64,000 bases of DNA from Tenacibaculum larymnensis (GTDB taxonomy: Bacteria > Bacteroidota > Bacteroidia > Flavobacteriales > Flavobacteriaceae), in the NCBI RefSeq assembly GCF_028829235.1, contig NZ_JAIWJY010000004.1, positions 310,001 through 374,000 on the forward strand, read 5' to 3'. The translations under genes and the position numbers were made by a program. The notes under the pieces are model-generated. The model saw only the letters and a list, made by a program, of their open reading frames with translations. It was not told the DNA's origin and made no database searches. Below, piece after piece: positions 51,041 to 59,227 of the stretch (position 1 is its first letter; every line of letters starts with the position of its first letter).

Positions 51041-52207
51041 ATGAACTTAATTACAGACCATCCTTATATATCAACAATCATAATTATACTTATTTTGAAT
51101 TCTATAATTAAAAAAATTACACGAGCTAAACATTCCCCACTTGTAAAAGTATCCTTGTTTATCATGGCTATAATTAGCCAAGCCTGTAGTCCTTTTGCAG
51201 GCCCCGTTGATAAATCCATTTCAGATTCTTATTACTATTCAAAATCAAAAAGAAATATTTGTTATTCCCCTATGGGAAATTGGTTTGAACTGGGTAATAC
51301 CAAAATAAATGCAGATGTTGAGAGTTTTAAAGTTTTAGGAAGAGATTTTGGGAAAGACAAAAATCATTTATTCTTTAAAACTCATATTATAGATAATGAA
51401 GTAGATACCGCTACTTTCTATGTTGATGATGACAATTACATCTGTTTTGATAAAGACAATGTATATAGAGCTTTAAATTATTTACCTCACGACTTTACTC
51501 AAACCAACCAAGAAAAAAAGCATTTATGGAAAGTTGCGAAAGCTAATCCGAAAACATTTCAAAAAATTGATAGCGACTGGTCTAAAGACGACAAACATTA
51601 TTTTTATAATTACGTGCCTATTGATGTGGATTATAACTCTTTTACTATTTTAAATAAAAGCTTTACTAAAGACAAAAACCAAGTATATTCTTTAAAAAAC
51701 TATGAATTACTAGCTTCTACAATAGATCCTACTACAACAAAAAAAATCAATAGTAGATATATTGCAGATAATAACAATATTTATGATTTTCAAGAATATA
51801 TAAATGGTGAAAAGGTAGATTCTCTCACTTCTATACCTTACCAAAGCATTGATAATTTAACCATATTAGAAGATAAGTTTCTACTATTTGACAATAAGGT
51901 AATGTATGATGGAATTATAATTGAAAAAGCTGATGCTTCGTCTTTTCAAATCATTCAATTTCCTTATTCTAGAGACAAAAATCATGTGTTTTATCACGAA
52001 AATATTATAGAAAAAGCTGATCCAAAGACCTTTAGTATTTTTGAAACGTCTTATTACTCAAAAGATAAAAGTCACGTGTACGTATACGGTAAACTATTAA
52101 AAGGTGCTGATGTAGCTACTTTTGGACCAGTAAATAAAAAACACTCATTATTATATAAAGATAAAAATCACACCTACAGAGGTGATGAAATTGTAAGAGA
52201 TAACTAA
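51041..52207 (+). CDS. DKNYY-repeat protein
   Basis: A 388-residue protein with two hydrophobic N-terminal segments (about 11-25 and 38-52, the second ending in SQACS, a possible lipobox). The rest is made of DKNYY-type repeats: DKNHLFFK, DDKHYFYN, DKNQVYSL, DNNNIYDF, DKNHVFYH, DKSHVYVY and DKNHTYRG, each followed by a strand. Such repeats build beta structures in secreted proteins; the function is unknown. Separated from the metallo-beta-lactamase by 69 bp. Confidence 0.8.
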   Translation: MNLITDHPYISTIIIILILNSIIKKITRAKHSPLVKVSLFIMAIISQACSPFAGPVDKSISDSYYYSKSKRNICYSPMGNWFELGNTKINADVESFKVLGRDFGKDKNHLFFKTHIIDNEVDTATFYVDDDNYICFDKDNVYRALNYLPHDFTQTNQEKKHLWKVAKANPKTFQKIDSDWSKDDKHYFYNYVPIDVDYNSFTILNKSFTKDKNQVYSLKNYELLASTIDPTTTKKINSRYIADNNNIYDFQEYINGEKVDSLTSIPYQSIDNLTILEDKFLLFDNKVMYDGIIIEKADASSFQIIQFPYSRDKNHVFYHENIIEKADPKTFSIFETSYYSKDKSHVYVYGKLLKGADVATFGPVNKKHSLLYKDKNHTYRGDEIVRDN

Positions 52208-52308
52208 AATTCAGCTTGTTATAAAACAGCTATACAGCACATAATTAATTATTTAAAATGAAATTAATCATTTTTTTGTATTTTCATTTCCAATAAAATT
52301 ACAAAACC

Positions 52309-52409
52309 ATGAAAAGCTTATTTAACTCTACCCCCTTACAGTTTTATCTTTTTTAATATTCTTTTTATCATTTTCAGCAACTGCACAAGATACTGCTGAT
52401 ACAGTTATT
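52309..52409 (+). other. Signal peptide encoded out of frame (C5-tract frameshift)
   Basis: From the ATG at 52309 the frame stops after 15 codons (MKSLFNSTPLQFYLF). Removing one C from the five-C run at 52331-52335 joins it to the downstream frame and gives MKSLFNSTPYSFIFLIFFLS followed by FSATAQ, a normal signal peptide leading straight into the next gene. As the sequence stands, that gene lacks its export signal. Confidence 0.7.
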
Positions 52410-53147
52410 ATGATGGATGGAAAAGAAAGAAAAGGAAAAGTAACAGTCATTAATGATAGTGAAATTACATTCATTTTTACCGGTGAAACCTTAGAATATA
52501 AAATCAAACGAGCTAAAGTCAATAAAATTATTTTTGCCAGCGGACGAACTCAATTAATTTCTGAAAAAGCAACAAAACAAAATACTCAAAGTACCTCAAA
52601 CCTTGTTATTAGAAAAGGTAAAATGGCTGTACTTCCTTTTAAAGTTATAACTAATATGGCTTCAGTAGATAAAGAGGCCATTGGAAGACAAATTCAGACT
52701 GATTGTACTAATACCATAAAGAAGGAGTCACCTATGATTGAAGTTATAGACCCTAGAATTGTTAACGCTACTTTAGCTAAAAACAATATTTCTGTTAATC
52801 AGTTTGAAACAATGTTACCTAATGAGTTAGCTATTACACTTGGCGTTGAGCATGTAGTTTTTGGTTCTTATGATGTTGAAAATACAGGAACTAGAACCTC
52901 AGGATCTACGGTAACTACATACAAGTCAAAAAAAGACAGAAGTAAAAGAAAAGGAACAGCTATTAGTTCTGGTAGCTCATCTACTTCAGATACATATGAC
53001 TCTAAGATTACAATGGATATATATAATGATAAAGGCTCTAATATTTACTCTGTTTCTCGTAAACCATTTATGGCTGGTTTAGATAAATACCATAGTACAA
53101 TTAAGTATTTAATTAAAAGAGCTCCATTTGGTAGTAAGCATAAATAA
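52410..53147 (+). CDS. CsgG/TolB-N-like protein, upstream frameshift
   Basis: As written the frame starts at ATG 52410 and gives 245 residues; the true start is probably at 52309, one base out of frame. Features are a Lys-rich N-terminal stretch (MMDGKERKGKVTVINDSEI), then a domain beginning KMAVLPFKVITNMASVDKE with VDPRIVNATLAK-like and GVEHVVFGSYDVE segments, the pattern of CsgG/TolB-N-type periplasmic proteins. A Ser/Thr/Lys-rich insert follows (SKKDRSKRKGTAISSGSSS). Function unknown. See the frameshift entry just upstream. Confidence 0.6.
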   Translation: MMDGKERKGKVTVINDSEITFIFTGETLEYKIKRAKVNKIIFASGRTQLISEKATKQNTQSTSNLVIRKGKMAVLPFKVITNMASVDKEAIGRQIQTDCTNTIKKESPMIEVIDPRIVNATLAKNNISVNQFETMLPNELAITLGVEHVVFGSYDVENTGTRTSGSTVTTYKSKKDRSKRKGTAISSGSSSTSDTYDSKITMDIYNDKGSNIYSVSRKPFMAGLDKYHSTIKYLIKRAPFGSKHK

Positions 53148-53252
53148 AATAATAAGCTTTACATTAAAAGCCTCATAGGTTACACTATAAATAGCTTTTT
53201 TATACAAAGTATCTAAAAAATAAGTAATTTTACTTGTATAAAAAGAGCTATA

Positions 53253-53648
53253 ATGAAATACGGATATACTATACTTTATGTTAAAAACGTAAAAGAAACT
53301 ATTGACTTTTACGAAAAAGCTTTCGGTTTTACTTCAAAATTTATCACACCTGAAAATGATTATGGAGAATTAATTTCTGGAGAAACAACTATTGCTTTTG
53401 CTTCCTATGAATTGGAAAAATCTAACTTTAAAGAAAAAACTGTAAAATCAAATACATCTAATAAACCTTTTGGAATAGAAATGGCTTTTGTATCAGAAAA
53501 TATAGAAGTCGATTTTAAAAAAGCCATTGACATGGGTGCTATTGAATTTGAACCACTCAAAGAAAAACCTTGGGGACAAAAGGCAGGTTATGTAAAAGAC
53601 ATTAATGGTTTCTTAATAGAAATTTGTAGCCCTATCAAAAATGAGTAA
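53253..53648 (+). CDS. VOC (glyoxalase/bleomycin resistance) family protein
   Basis: 131 residues with the VOC fold: the N-terminal strand TILYVKNVKETIDFYEKAFGF carries the expected pattern, FGIEMAFVSENIEVDFKKAIDMGA starts the second module, and VKDINGFLIEICSP ends it with the metal-binding Glu in IEI. VOC proteins include thiol transferases, dioxygenases and drug-binding proteins; no specificity can be assigned. Cytosolic. Stands alone between two non-coding gaps. Confidence 0.88.
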   Translation: MKYGYTILYVKNVKETIDFYEKAFGFTSKFITPENDYGELISGETTIAFASYELEKSNFKEKTVKSNTSNKPFGIEMAFVSENIEVDFKKAIDMGAIEFEPLKEKPWGQKAGYVKDINGFLIEICSPIKNE

Positions 53649-53716
53649 TGTTTTTTAAAAAATTGTTGTTGATTATTAAAGGACTACTTGTAGTTACTGG
53701 TCACCTTCTTACTATA

Positions 53717-53783
53717 TCTTTTGTAGTTTTTTTATTTTATATTGGCTACCATTGATTAAAAGAACAAAATCACAAAAAACTTC
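53717..53783 (+). repeat. Interspersed repeat R5, truncated
   Basis: Lacks most of the left hairpin arm but keeps TTTTTTTATTTTATATTGGC, TACCATTGATTAAAAGAACA and AAATCACAAAAAACTTC. It belongs to the same ACCATTGA variant as R3. The -33/-7 spacing is shorter than in R1-R4, so promoter function is less certain here. Confidence 0.7.
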
Positions 53784-53803
53784 TACATAGATAATTAAAA
53801 ATA

Positions 53804-54622
53804 ATGAAAAAAATTACGCTAGTATTACTACTATTAACAATAACATTTTCTTGTAAAACAGAAAAAGCAACTGAAATAATCGTTATAGGAACTCTACATA
53901 AACCAGAACCTAATTTTAATTCAGAAACACTCTTTAAAATATTAGAAGACGTAAAGCCTGATTTTATATTGCAAGAATTAGATTCTTCGTTTTTCACTTC
54001 TAATTTTAGATACAAAAATATTTCTAATAGTAATGAAGATATGGCATCTGAAAAATATGTTAATAAGTATCCTTCAACAAAATTAAGACCTTATGAGTTT
54101 GAAGGACGAAATGAATATAGAATAAACATAGGCTCTCGTCCTACTGATGGCTTAACCACAAAGTTATTAGACAGTTTAAACAAGGCTAATTTATTGTCTC
54201 CTACAGAGTCTGTAATTCATAATAAATATAAAGCTCTTTTAGAACCTTTAATAGTATTAGCTTCTAAATCACCTGAAAACTTTAACAATCCTACAACAGA
54301 TAGTATTTGTGCCGAAAGACAATATTATCAATATAAAATGTTACCAAAAATAACCAGTGTAAGAGATGAATTTGCTACTCGTTTTCATACGAAACCAAAT
54401 GGAGAAAAAATAAGTTACCGTGACGGATTTCAGTTGGCTTGTGATTTTTGGGGTTTAAGAAATCAGACAATGGCTAAAAATATAATGCGAATTTCAGAAC
54501 AAAACAAAGGAAAAAGAATTGTTGTACTATGTGGATTCATGCACAGATATTACCTTTTGAGTGAATTAAAAAACCTAACCAAAGGAAAAGATATTATCTT
54601 AAAAGAGTTTTACGATTATTAA
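53804..54622 (+). CDS. TraB/ChaN-like lipoprotein
   Basis: A 272-residue lipoprotein (lipobox TFSC, Cys17). The start of the mature domain, IIVIGTLHKPEPNF, and the KPDFILQELDSSF block, together with the C-terminal RIVVLCGFMHRYYLLSEL, resemble the TraB/ChaN/erythromycin-esterase superfamily with its GTxH and late His motifs. The match is partial and substrate is unknown. It is the last gene before the APC permease, 39 bp away. Confidence 0.6.
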   Translation: MKKITLVLLLLTITFSCKTEKATEIIVIGTLHKPEPNFNSETLFKILEDVKPDFILQELDSSFFTSNFRYKNISNSNEDMASEKYVNKYPSTKLRPYEFEGRNEYRINIGSRPTDGLTTKLLDSLNKANLLSPTESVIHNKYKALLEPLIVLASKSPENFNNPTTDSICAERQYYQYKMLPKITSVRDEFATRFHTKPNGEKISYRDGFQLACDFWGLRNQTMAKNIMRISEQNKGKRIVVLCGFMHRYYLLSELKNLTKGKDIILKEFYDY

Positions 54623-54661
54623 ATATGATTTATTAGTAATATTAACTAACAGTCACTAACT

Positions 54662-55945
54662 ATGTCTAAAAAAATTGGATTAAAAGAAGCTATTTCAATA
54701 GGGATTGGTGGTATGGTAGGCGGTGGTATTTTTGCCGTTTTAGGTCTAGCTGTTTTACTTGCTAAAGGAGGAACTCCAATTGCTTTTTTACTTGCAGGAA
54801 TACTAGCTTTATTAACCTCATATAGCTATGTAAATCTTTCAAAAAAATATCCAGATAGAGGTGGCACTGTAAAATTTATTAATCAAGGTTTTGGAAGAAC
54901 CATTTTTAGCGGAGCTATTAACAATCTTTTATGGGTAAGCTATATTGTAATGCTTTCTTTATATGCTTCTGCTTTTGGCTCTTATGCTCCTAACCTATGG
55001 GAAATAACTCAAAACAAAACAATCAACTTTCATATATATGCCAGTGCTATTATTATTATAGCTACAGCAATTAACTACTACAGTATTGCTGTAGTGGGAA
55101 AAATTGAATCATACGCAGTAGTTATTAAACTTATAATTCTTATTGGTTTTATTGCCATCGGAGCTTATGGACTAATAGGAAATCCTAATATGGCTCAACT
55201 ATCTATTAGTAACTGGGAAAACCCTATCAAATTATTTGCTGGTGGTATGGTTATTTTTGTTGCCTATGAAGGCTTTGAGTTAATAGCCAATGCTGCTCCC
55301 GATATTTTAAATCCTGAAAAAAACATATCAAAAGCTTATTACTACTCTGTAATATTTGTTATTGTGTTGTACATTATCATTGCTCTTGTTACTGTAGGTT
55401 CTCTCCCATTTAATCAAATTGCCAAAGCGCAAGATTATGTACTAGCAGAAGCCGCTAAACCAATGTTAGGACAAGTAGGATTTACTATCATAACCATAGC
55501 TGCATTAATTTCTACTTTCTCTGCCATTAATGCTTCATTATATGGAGGTAGTAAAGTTAACTATGAAATTGCTGAAGATGATGAATTACCACATCATTTT
55601 CTTGCCAAATTTTGGAATCAACCTATCGGATTACTAATTACCGCTATAGCAACTCTAGTATTAGTTAACACATTAAATTTAGAAAGTATATCTACTGCTG
55701 GTAGTGTTGGCTTCATCCTTATTTTCGGAATTGTAAATTACGTAGGTTTTAAACTTTCAAAAGAAACAGGTGCTAATAAAATAATTCCTTTATTAGGATG
55801 TTTTTTATGTGTAATTGCTCTAGTTATTCTAATCAAACAACAACTTCAATCGAATCTAATTGGAGTATTTGTATCTCTTGGAATTATTACCCTATGTTTT
55901 ATTATTGAGTGGATTTATAAGAAAAATGAAACAAAGGCTATATAA
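54662..55945 (+). CDS. APC-family amino acid permease
   Basis: A 427-residue integral membrane transporter with about 12 helices. The first helix carries the APC signature SIGIGGMVGGGIFAVLGL, helix 6 has IFVAYEGFELIANAAPDI, and LISTFSAINASLYGGSKV lies in helix 8. The order of blocks is that of cationic or neutral amino acid/GABA permeases such as YfnA-like proteins; substrate not assigned. Its stop codon lies inside the terminator palindrome at 55933-55970. It marks the right border of the accessory region. Confidence 0.9.
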   Translation: MSKKIGLKEAISIGIGGMVGGGIFAVLGLAVLLAKGGTPIAFLLAGILALLTSYSYVNLSKKYPDRGGTVKFINQGFGRTIFSGAINNLLWVSYIVMLSLYASAFGSYAPNLWEITQNKTINFHIYASAIIIIATAINYYSIAVVGKIESYAVVIKLIILIGFIAIGAYGLIGNPNMAQLSISNWENPIKLFAGGMVIFVAYEGFELIANAAPDILNPEKNISKAYYYSVIFVIVLYIIIALVTVGSLPFNQIAKAQDYVLAEAAKPMLGQVGFTIITIAALISTFSAINASLYGGSKVNYEIAEDDELPHHFLAKFWNQPIGLLITAIATLVLVNTLNLESISTAGSVGFILIFGIVNYVGFKLSKETGANKIIPLLGCFLCVIALVILIKQQLQSNLIGVFVSLGIITLCFIIEWIYKKNETKAI

Positions 55946-55970
55946 AATGAATTCATTTTATATAGCCTTT
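55933..55970. terminator. Bidirectional terminator between APC permease and rluD genes
   Basis: A perfect 38-bp palindrome centred on GAATTC, with left arm AAAGGCTATATAAAATGAA. It overlaps the last four codons of the permease gene and is followed by TTT; both convergent genes end at it. Confidence 0.85.
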
Positions 55971-55986
55971 TCCTTTGAATAAGTTT

Positions 55987-57024
55987 TTATTCTTCCAATT
56001 TAGAATGCTCAGAATACGTACGCCATTTCTCTAAACAAGCGGTAATATCTTCAGGTACTTCAGAATCAAACTTTAGAAATTCCCCAGTAGTTGGATGCGT
56101 AAAACCTAACGTTTTTGCATGTAAAGCTTGTCTTGGTAATATTTTAAAACAATTATCTACAAATTGTTTGTATTTAGTAAATGTAGTTCCCTTTAAAATG
56201 GCGTTACCTCCATAACGCTCATCGTTAAAAAGTGTGTGACCAATATGCTTAAAATGAGCTCTAATTTGATGCGTTCTACCCGTTTCTAACTTACATTGCA
56301 CTAATGTTACATACGTAAGTCTTTCTAACACTTTATAATGAGTTACTGCATGCTTACCATGCTCTCCATCAGGGAAAACATCCATTTGTAAGCGATTTTT
56401 AAAGCTACGTCCTATATTTCCTTCAATAGTTCCTTCATCCTCTTCTATATTCCCCCAAACTAAAGCGTAATATAAACGTTCTGTAGTACGATCAAAAAAT
56501 TGCTTAGATAAATGAGCCATTGCATACTCAGTTTTTGCAACAACCAACAACCCACTAGTATCTTTATCAATTCGATGTACTAAACCAGGGCGCTCATTAG
56601 AATTCTTTGGTAAGTTTTCTATATGGTGAATCAGTCCATTTACTAACGTACCTGAATAATTTCCATGACCAGGATGTACTACCATACCTGCTGGCTTATT
56701 CACCACTATTACTTCATCATCCTCATATACTATATCAATAGGAATATCTTCTGCTACTAATAAGTTTTCGTGAGGTGGATATGTTAATACCACTCTAACA
56801 ACATCCTTAGGTTTTACTTTGTAGTTTGGTTTTACAGCAACATCATTTACTAAAACATTTCCTGCTTTAGCTGCTTGCTGTATTTTATTTCGAGTAGCAT
56901 TTTCAATAAAATTCATTAAAAACTTATCTACTCGTAATGGTACTTGACCATCTGTTGCTACAAACCTATGATGTTCATATAAATCATCATTCTCTATCTC
57001 TGGAGTATTATCTTCCTGCATCAA
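55987..57024 (-). CDS. rluD: 23S rRNA pseudouridine synthase, RluA/RluD family
   Basis: A 345-residue enzyme with an N-terminal S4 domain (VDKFLMNFIENATRNKIQQA) and a RluA-type catalytic domain with VVNKPAGMVVHPGHGN and the catalytic Asp in VHRIDKDTSGLLVVAK. TGRTHQIRAHFKHIGH is conserved. RluD makes pseudouridines in 23S rRNA helix 69. The start is the first of two Met codons (MMQEDN); either fits. A PASTA protein gene lies 13 bp upstream on the same strand, so both may be one operon, as is common in Bacteroidota. Confidence 0.93.
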   Translation of the reverse strand: MMQEDNTPEIENDDLYEHHRFVATDGQVPLRVDKFLMNFIENATRNKIQQAAKAGNVLVNDVAVKPNYKVKPKDVVRVVLTYPPHENLLVAEDIPIDIVYEDDEVIVVNKPAGMVVHPGHGNYSGTLVNGLIHHIENLPKNSNERPGLVHRIDKDTSGLLVVAKTEYAMAHLSKQFFDRTTERLYYALVWGNIEEDEGTIEGNIGRSFKNRLQMDVFPDGEHGKHAVTHYKVLERLTYVTLVQCKLETGRTHQIRAHFKHIGHTLFNDERYGGNAILKGTTFTKYKQFVDNCFKILPRQALHAKTLGFTHPTTGEFLKFDSEVPEDITACLEKWRTYSEHSKLEE

Positions 57025-57037
57025 TCAGTTATAAAAA

Positions 57038-57619
57038 TTAGTATCCATTACCATCACCCAAAATCAAGTCGATGGTTGTTTGTTTTGGTAACTTAGTTCC
57101 TGGCTCTATTTTTTGTCCGTTATGTTTTAATCCACGAACCACATCTTTTCCTATATCATGAACCCAAGTAACATTCGTTCCAACTTTAAACCCTATTGAG
57201 CGTAGATGTGTTGTTGCCTGACGTCTGGTACGCCCATTTAAATTAGGAACTTCTACATCTCTATATTTAGATGGATTTAATGTTAAATATATTTTACGCT
57301 TTTCTTTTACAAAATCACCTGCTTCCGGATCTTGTTCAATAATTGATTTTTTTGGATATTCAGGATTATAGCTTGCACTATCAATTACCACAAAATCTAA
57401 ATTTAATTCACTTAGTTTTTGCTCAACATCAGCTAATGACATTTTATGCAAATCAGGTACTTGTATTTTTTGATTGTGGTTTGTTGTAACTCCTAACCAC
57501 CATTGTAATACAAATACAAAAACTAGTATTGAAACAACTGCTATAATTATGTTTTTTAAAAAAGATTTACTTTTTATAAATTGAAATAAACCTCCAGTTT
57601 TTTCTGTAAAATTACTCAT
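57038..57619 (-). CDS. PASTA domain protein, membrane-anchored
   Basis: A 193-residue protein with one N-terminal membrane helix (about 24-42) and PASTA repeats in the periplasm: QVPDLHKMSLADVEQKLSEL, then VEVPNLNGRTRRQATTHL and later KQTTIDLILGDG. PASTA domains bind peptidoglycan fragments. It is divergent from ddl, a peptidoglycan precursor gene, and upstream of rluD, an arrangement I recall from many Bacteroidota. Confidence 0.9.
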   Translation of the reverse strand: MSNFTEKTGGLFQFIKSKSFLKNIIIAVVSILVFVFVLQWWLGVTTNHNQKIQVPDLHKMSLADVEQKLSELNLDFVVIDSASYNPEYPKKSIIEQDPEAGDFVKEKRKIYLTLNPSKYRDVEVPNLNGRTRRQATTHLRSIGFKVGTNVTWVHDIGKDVVRGLKHNGQKIEPGTKLPKQTTIDLILGDGNGY

Positions 57620-57641
57620 ATCATTTTTTTGTAAGATCGCA

Positions 57642-57649
57642 CAAATTTA
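57642..57649 (-). promoter_or_regulatory. Bacteroidota -7 element for the PASTA gene
   Basis: TAAATTTG on the minus strand (TAnnTTTG) in the divergent gap; TTTA about 20 bp upstream is a weak -33 candidate. Confidence 0.4.
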
Positions 57650-57702
57650 CAGTAAAAATATTACTATTTTAAATTCGACAAGTCTTAAACGAGTTTTTTT
57701 GG

Positions 57703-57710
57703 TAAGTTTG
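57703..57710 (+). promoter_or_regulatory. Bacteroidota -7 element for ddl
   Basis: TAAGTTTG (TAnnTTTG) on the plus strand, about 63 nt before the ddl start. No clear -33 TTTG at the usual distance. Confidence 0.35.
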
Positions 57711-57773
57711 TATAATCCAATGATTGGATTTTAGACAAACAATGATAAAAACAGTAATTGAAATACATTTGAA

Positions 57774-58757
57774 GTGAAAAAAAACATCGCTATTATTATG
57801 GGAGGTTATTCCTCAGAAGTAGGAATTTCTCTAAAAAGTGGTAATGTAGTTTACAAACATATTGATAAAGAAAAGTATAACGCTTTTAAAGTTCATATTT
57901 TAGAAAATAAATGGGTATATGTTGATGATAATAATGTAGAATATCCAATAAATAGAGAAAATTTTTCAGTTGAAGTTAAAGAGCAAAAAATCACATTCGA
58001 TTGTGTTTTTAATGCTATTCACGGTACACCGGGTGAAAACGGAATTATCTTAGCCTATTTTGATCTTATTGGCATAAAACACACCTCTGCCCCATTCTAT
58101 CAAATGGCCTTAACCTTTAATAAACGTGATACCTTAAGCGTGGTAAAACAATACGGAATAGCAACTGCTATTTCTATATACCTAAACAAGGGTGATGAAA
58201 TAGATTGTGATGCTTTCATAAAAAAAGTGGGACTTCCTTGCTTTGTAAAACCAAATGGTGCGGGTTCTAGTTTTGGTATATCGAAAGTATATACTAAAGA
58301 AGAGTTAATTCCTGCTATAGAAAAAGCATATGAAGAAGATACTGAAATATTAATTGAAAGCTTTTTAGACGGAACTGAGGTTTCTGTTGGAGTAATTCAA
58401 TATAAAGGAGTAACAAAAGTACTACCAATAACAGAAATTGTTTCAGAAAATGATTTTTTCGATTATAAAGCTAAATATGAAGGAGAGTCACAAGAAATTA
58501 CTCCTGCACGTTTAACTGACTCTCAAAGAAAAAGAGTGAAAGAAGTAGCTAAGCGTGTATATGAAATTTTAAACATGCGTGGTTTTTCTCGTTCTGAATA
58601 TATTTTGGTTAACGATGAGCCACATTTTATAGAAATGAATACTGTTCCTGGGTTAACTGAGGCAAGTATTTTACCACAGCAAGCCAATCATGCGGGTATT
58701 TCTTTAACGGAATTATTCGGAAATGCTATTGAAATGGCTTTAAATGACAAAATATAA
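57774..58757 (+). CDS. ddl: D-alanine-D-alanine ligase
   Basis: Joins two D-alanines with ATP for the peptidoglycan peptide stem, in the cytosol. 327 residues: IIMGGYSSEVGISLKSG at the start, FNAIHGTPGENG, FVKPNGAGSSFGISKV, EILIESFLDGTEVSVGV and FIEMNTVPGLTEASILPQQ of the ATP-grasp fold. The start is GTG at 57774. It overlaps coaD by one base (TAATG), so the two are translationally coupled. Confidence 0.96.
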   Translation: MKKNIAIIMGGYSSEVGISLKSGNVVYKHIDKEKYNAFKVHILENKWVYVDDNNVEYPINRENFSVEVKEQKITFDCVFNAIHGTPGENGIILAYFDLIGIKHTSAPFYQMALTFNKRDTLSVVKQYGIATAISIYLNKGDEIDCDAFIKKVGLPCFVKPNGAGSSFGISKVYTKEELIPAIEKAYEEDTEILIESFLDGTEVSVGVIQYKGVTKVLPITEIVSENDFFDYKAKYEGESQEITPARLTDSQRKRVKEVAKRVYEILNMRGFSRSEYILVNDEPHFIEMNTVPGLTEASILPQQANHAGISLTELFGNAIEMALNDKI

Positions 58758-59209
58758 TGAAAAGAGCAATTTTTCCTGGATCTTTTGATCCAATAACTTT
58801 AGGACACTTAGATATTATTGAACGTGGTGTTACCCTTTTTGATGAGTTAATCATTGCAATTGGTGTAAATGCAGATAAAAAATACATGTTTTCATTAGAA
58901 GAACGCCAACGTTTTATAGAAGAGACTTTTAAACACGAGCCAAAAATAAAAGTGCTTACCTATAGTGGGCTTACCGTGAACTTTTGTAAAGAGCAAGATG
59001 CTCAATTTATTTTAAGAGGTTTACGTAATCCTGCCGATTTTGAGTTTGAAAAAGCTATTGCACATACTAATAGAAAACTTTCTGAAATAGAGACTGTATT
59101 TTTACTAACCTCCTCGGGTAAAAGTTATATTTCTTCATCAATTGTAAGAGATGTAATCAGAAATAATGGTGACTATACAGGATTAGTACCTGACGCAGTT
59201 AGAATTTAA
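58757..59209 (+). CDS. coaD: Phosphopantetheine adenylyltransferase
   Basis: Makes dephospho-CoA from 4'-phosphopantetheine and ATP. The 150-residue length is typical. The nucleotidyltransferase motif is GSFDPITLGHLDII (T/HxGH), then LRGLRNPADFEFE for substrate binding, and SYISSSIVRDV as the ISS-like motif. Its ATG begins on the last base of the ddl stop codon. Confidence 0.97.
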   Translation: MKRAIFPGSFDPITLGHLDIIERGVTLFDELIIAIGVNADKKYMFSLEERQRFIEETFKHEPKIKVLTYSGLTVNFCKEQDAQFILRGLRNPADFEFEKAIAHTNRKLSEIETVFLLTSSGKSYISSSIVRDVIRNNGDYTGLVPDAVRI

Positions 59210-59227
59210 ACTTTTAAATACGTTACT

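Noticed and set aside
42666..53783. A classical mobile integron
   Set aside because: No intI or attI is visible, and the R repeats do not match attC consensus boxes. I keep only a cassette-like description.
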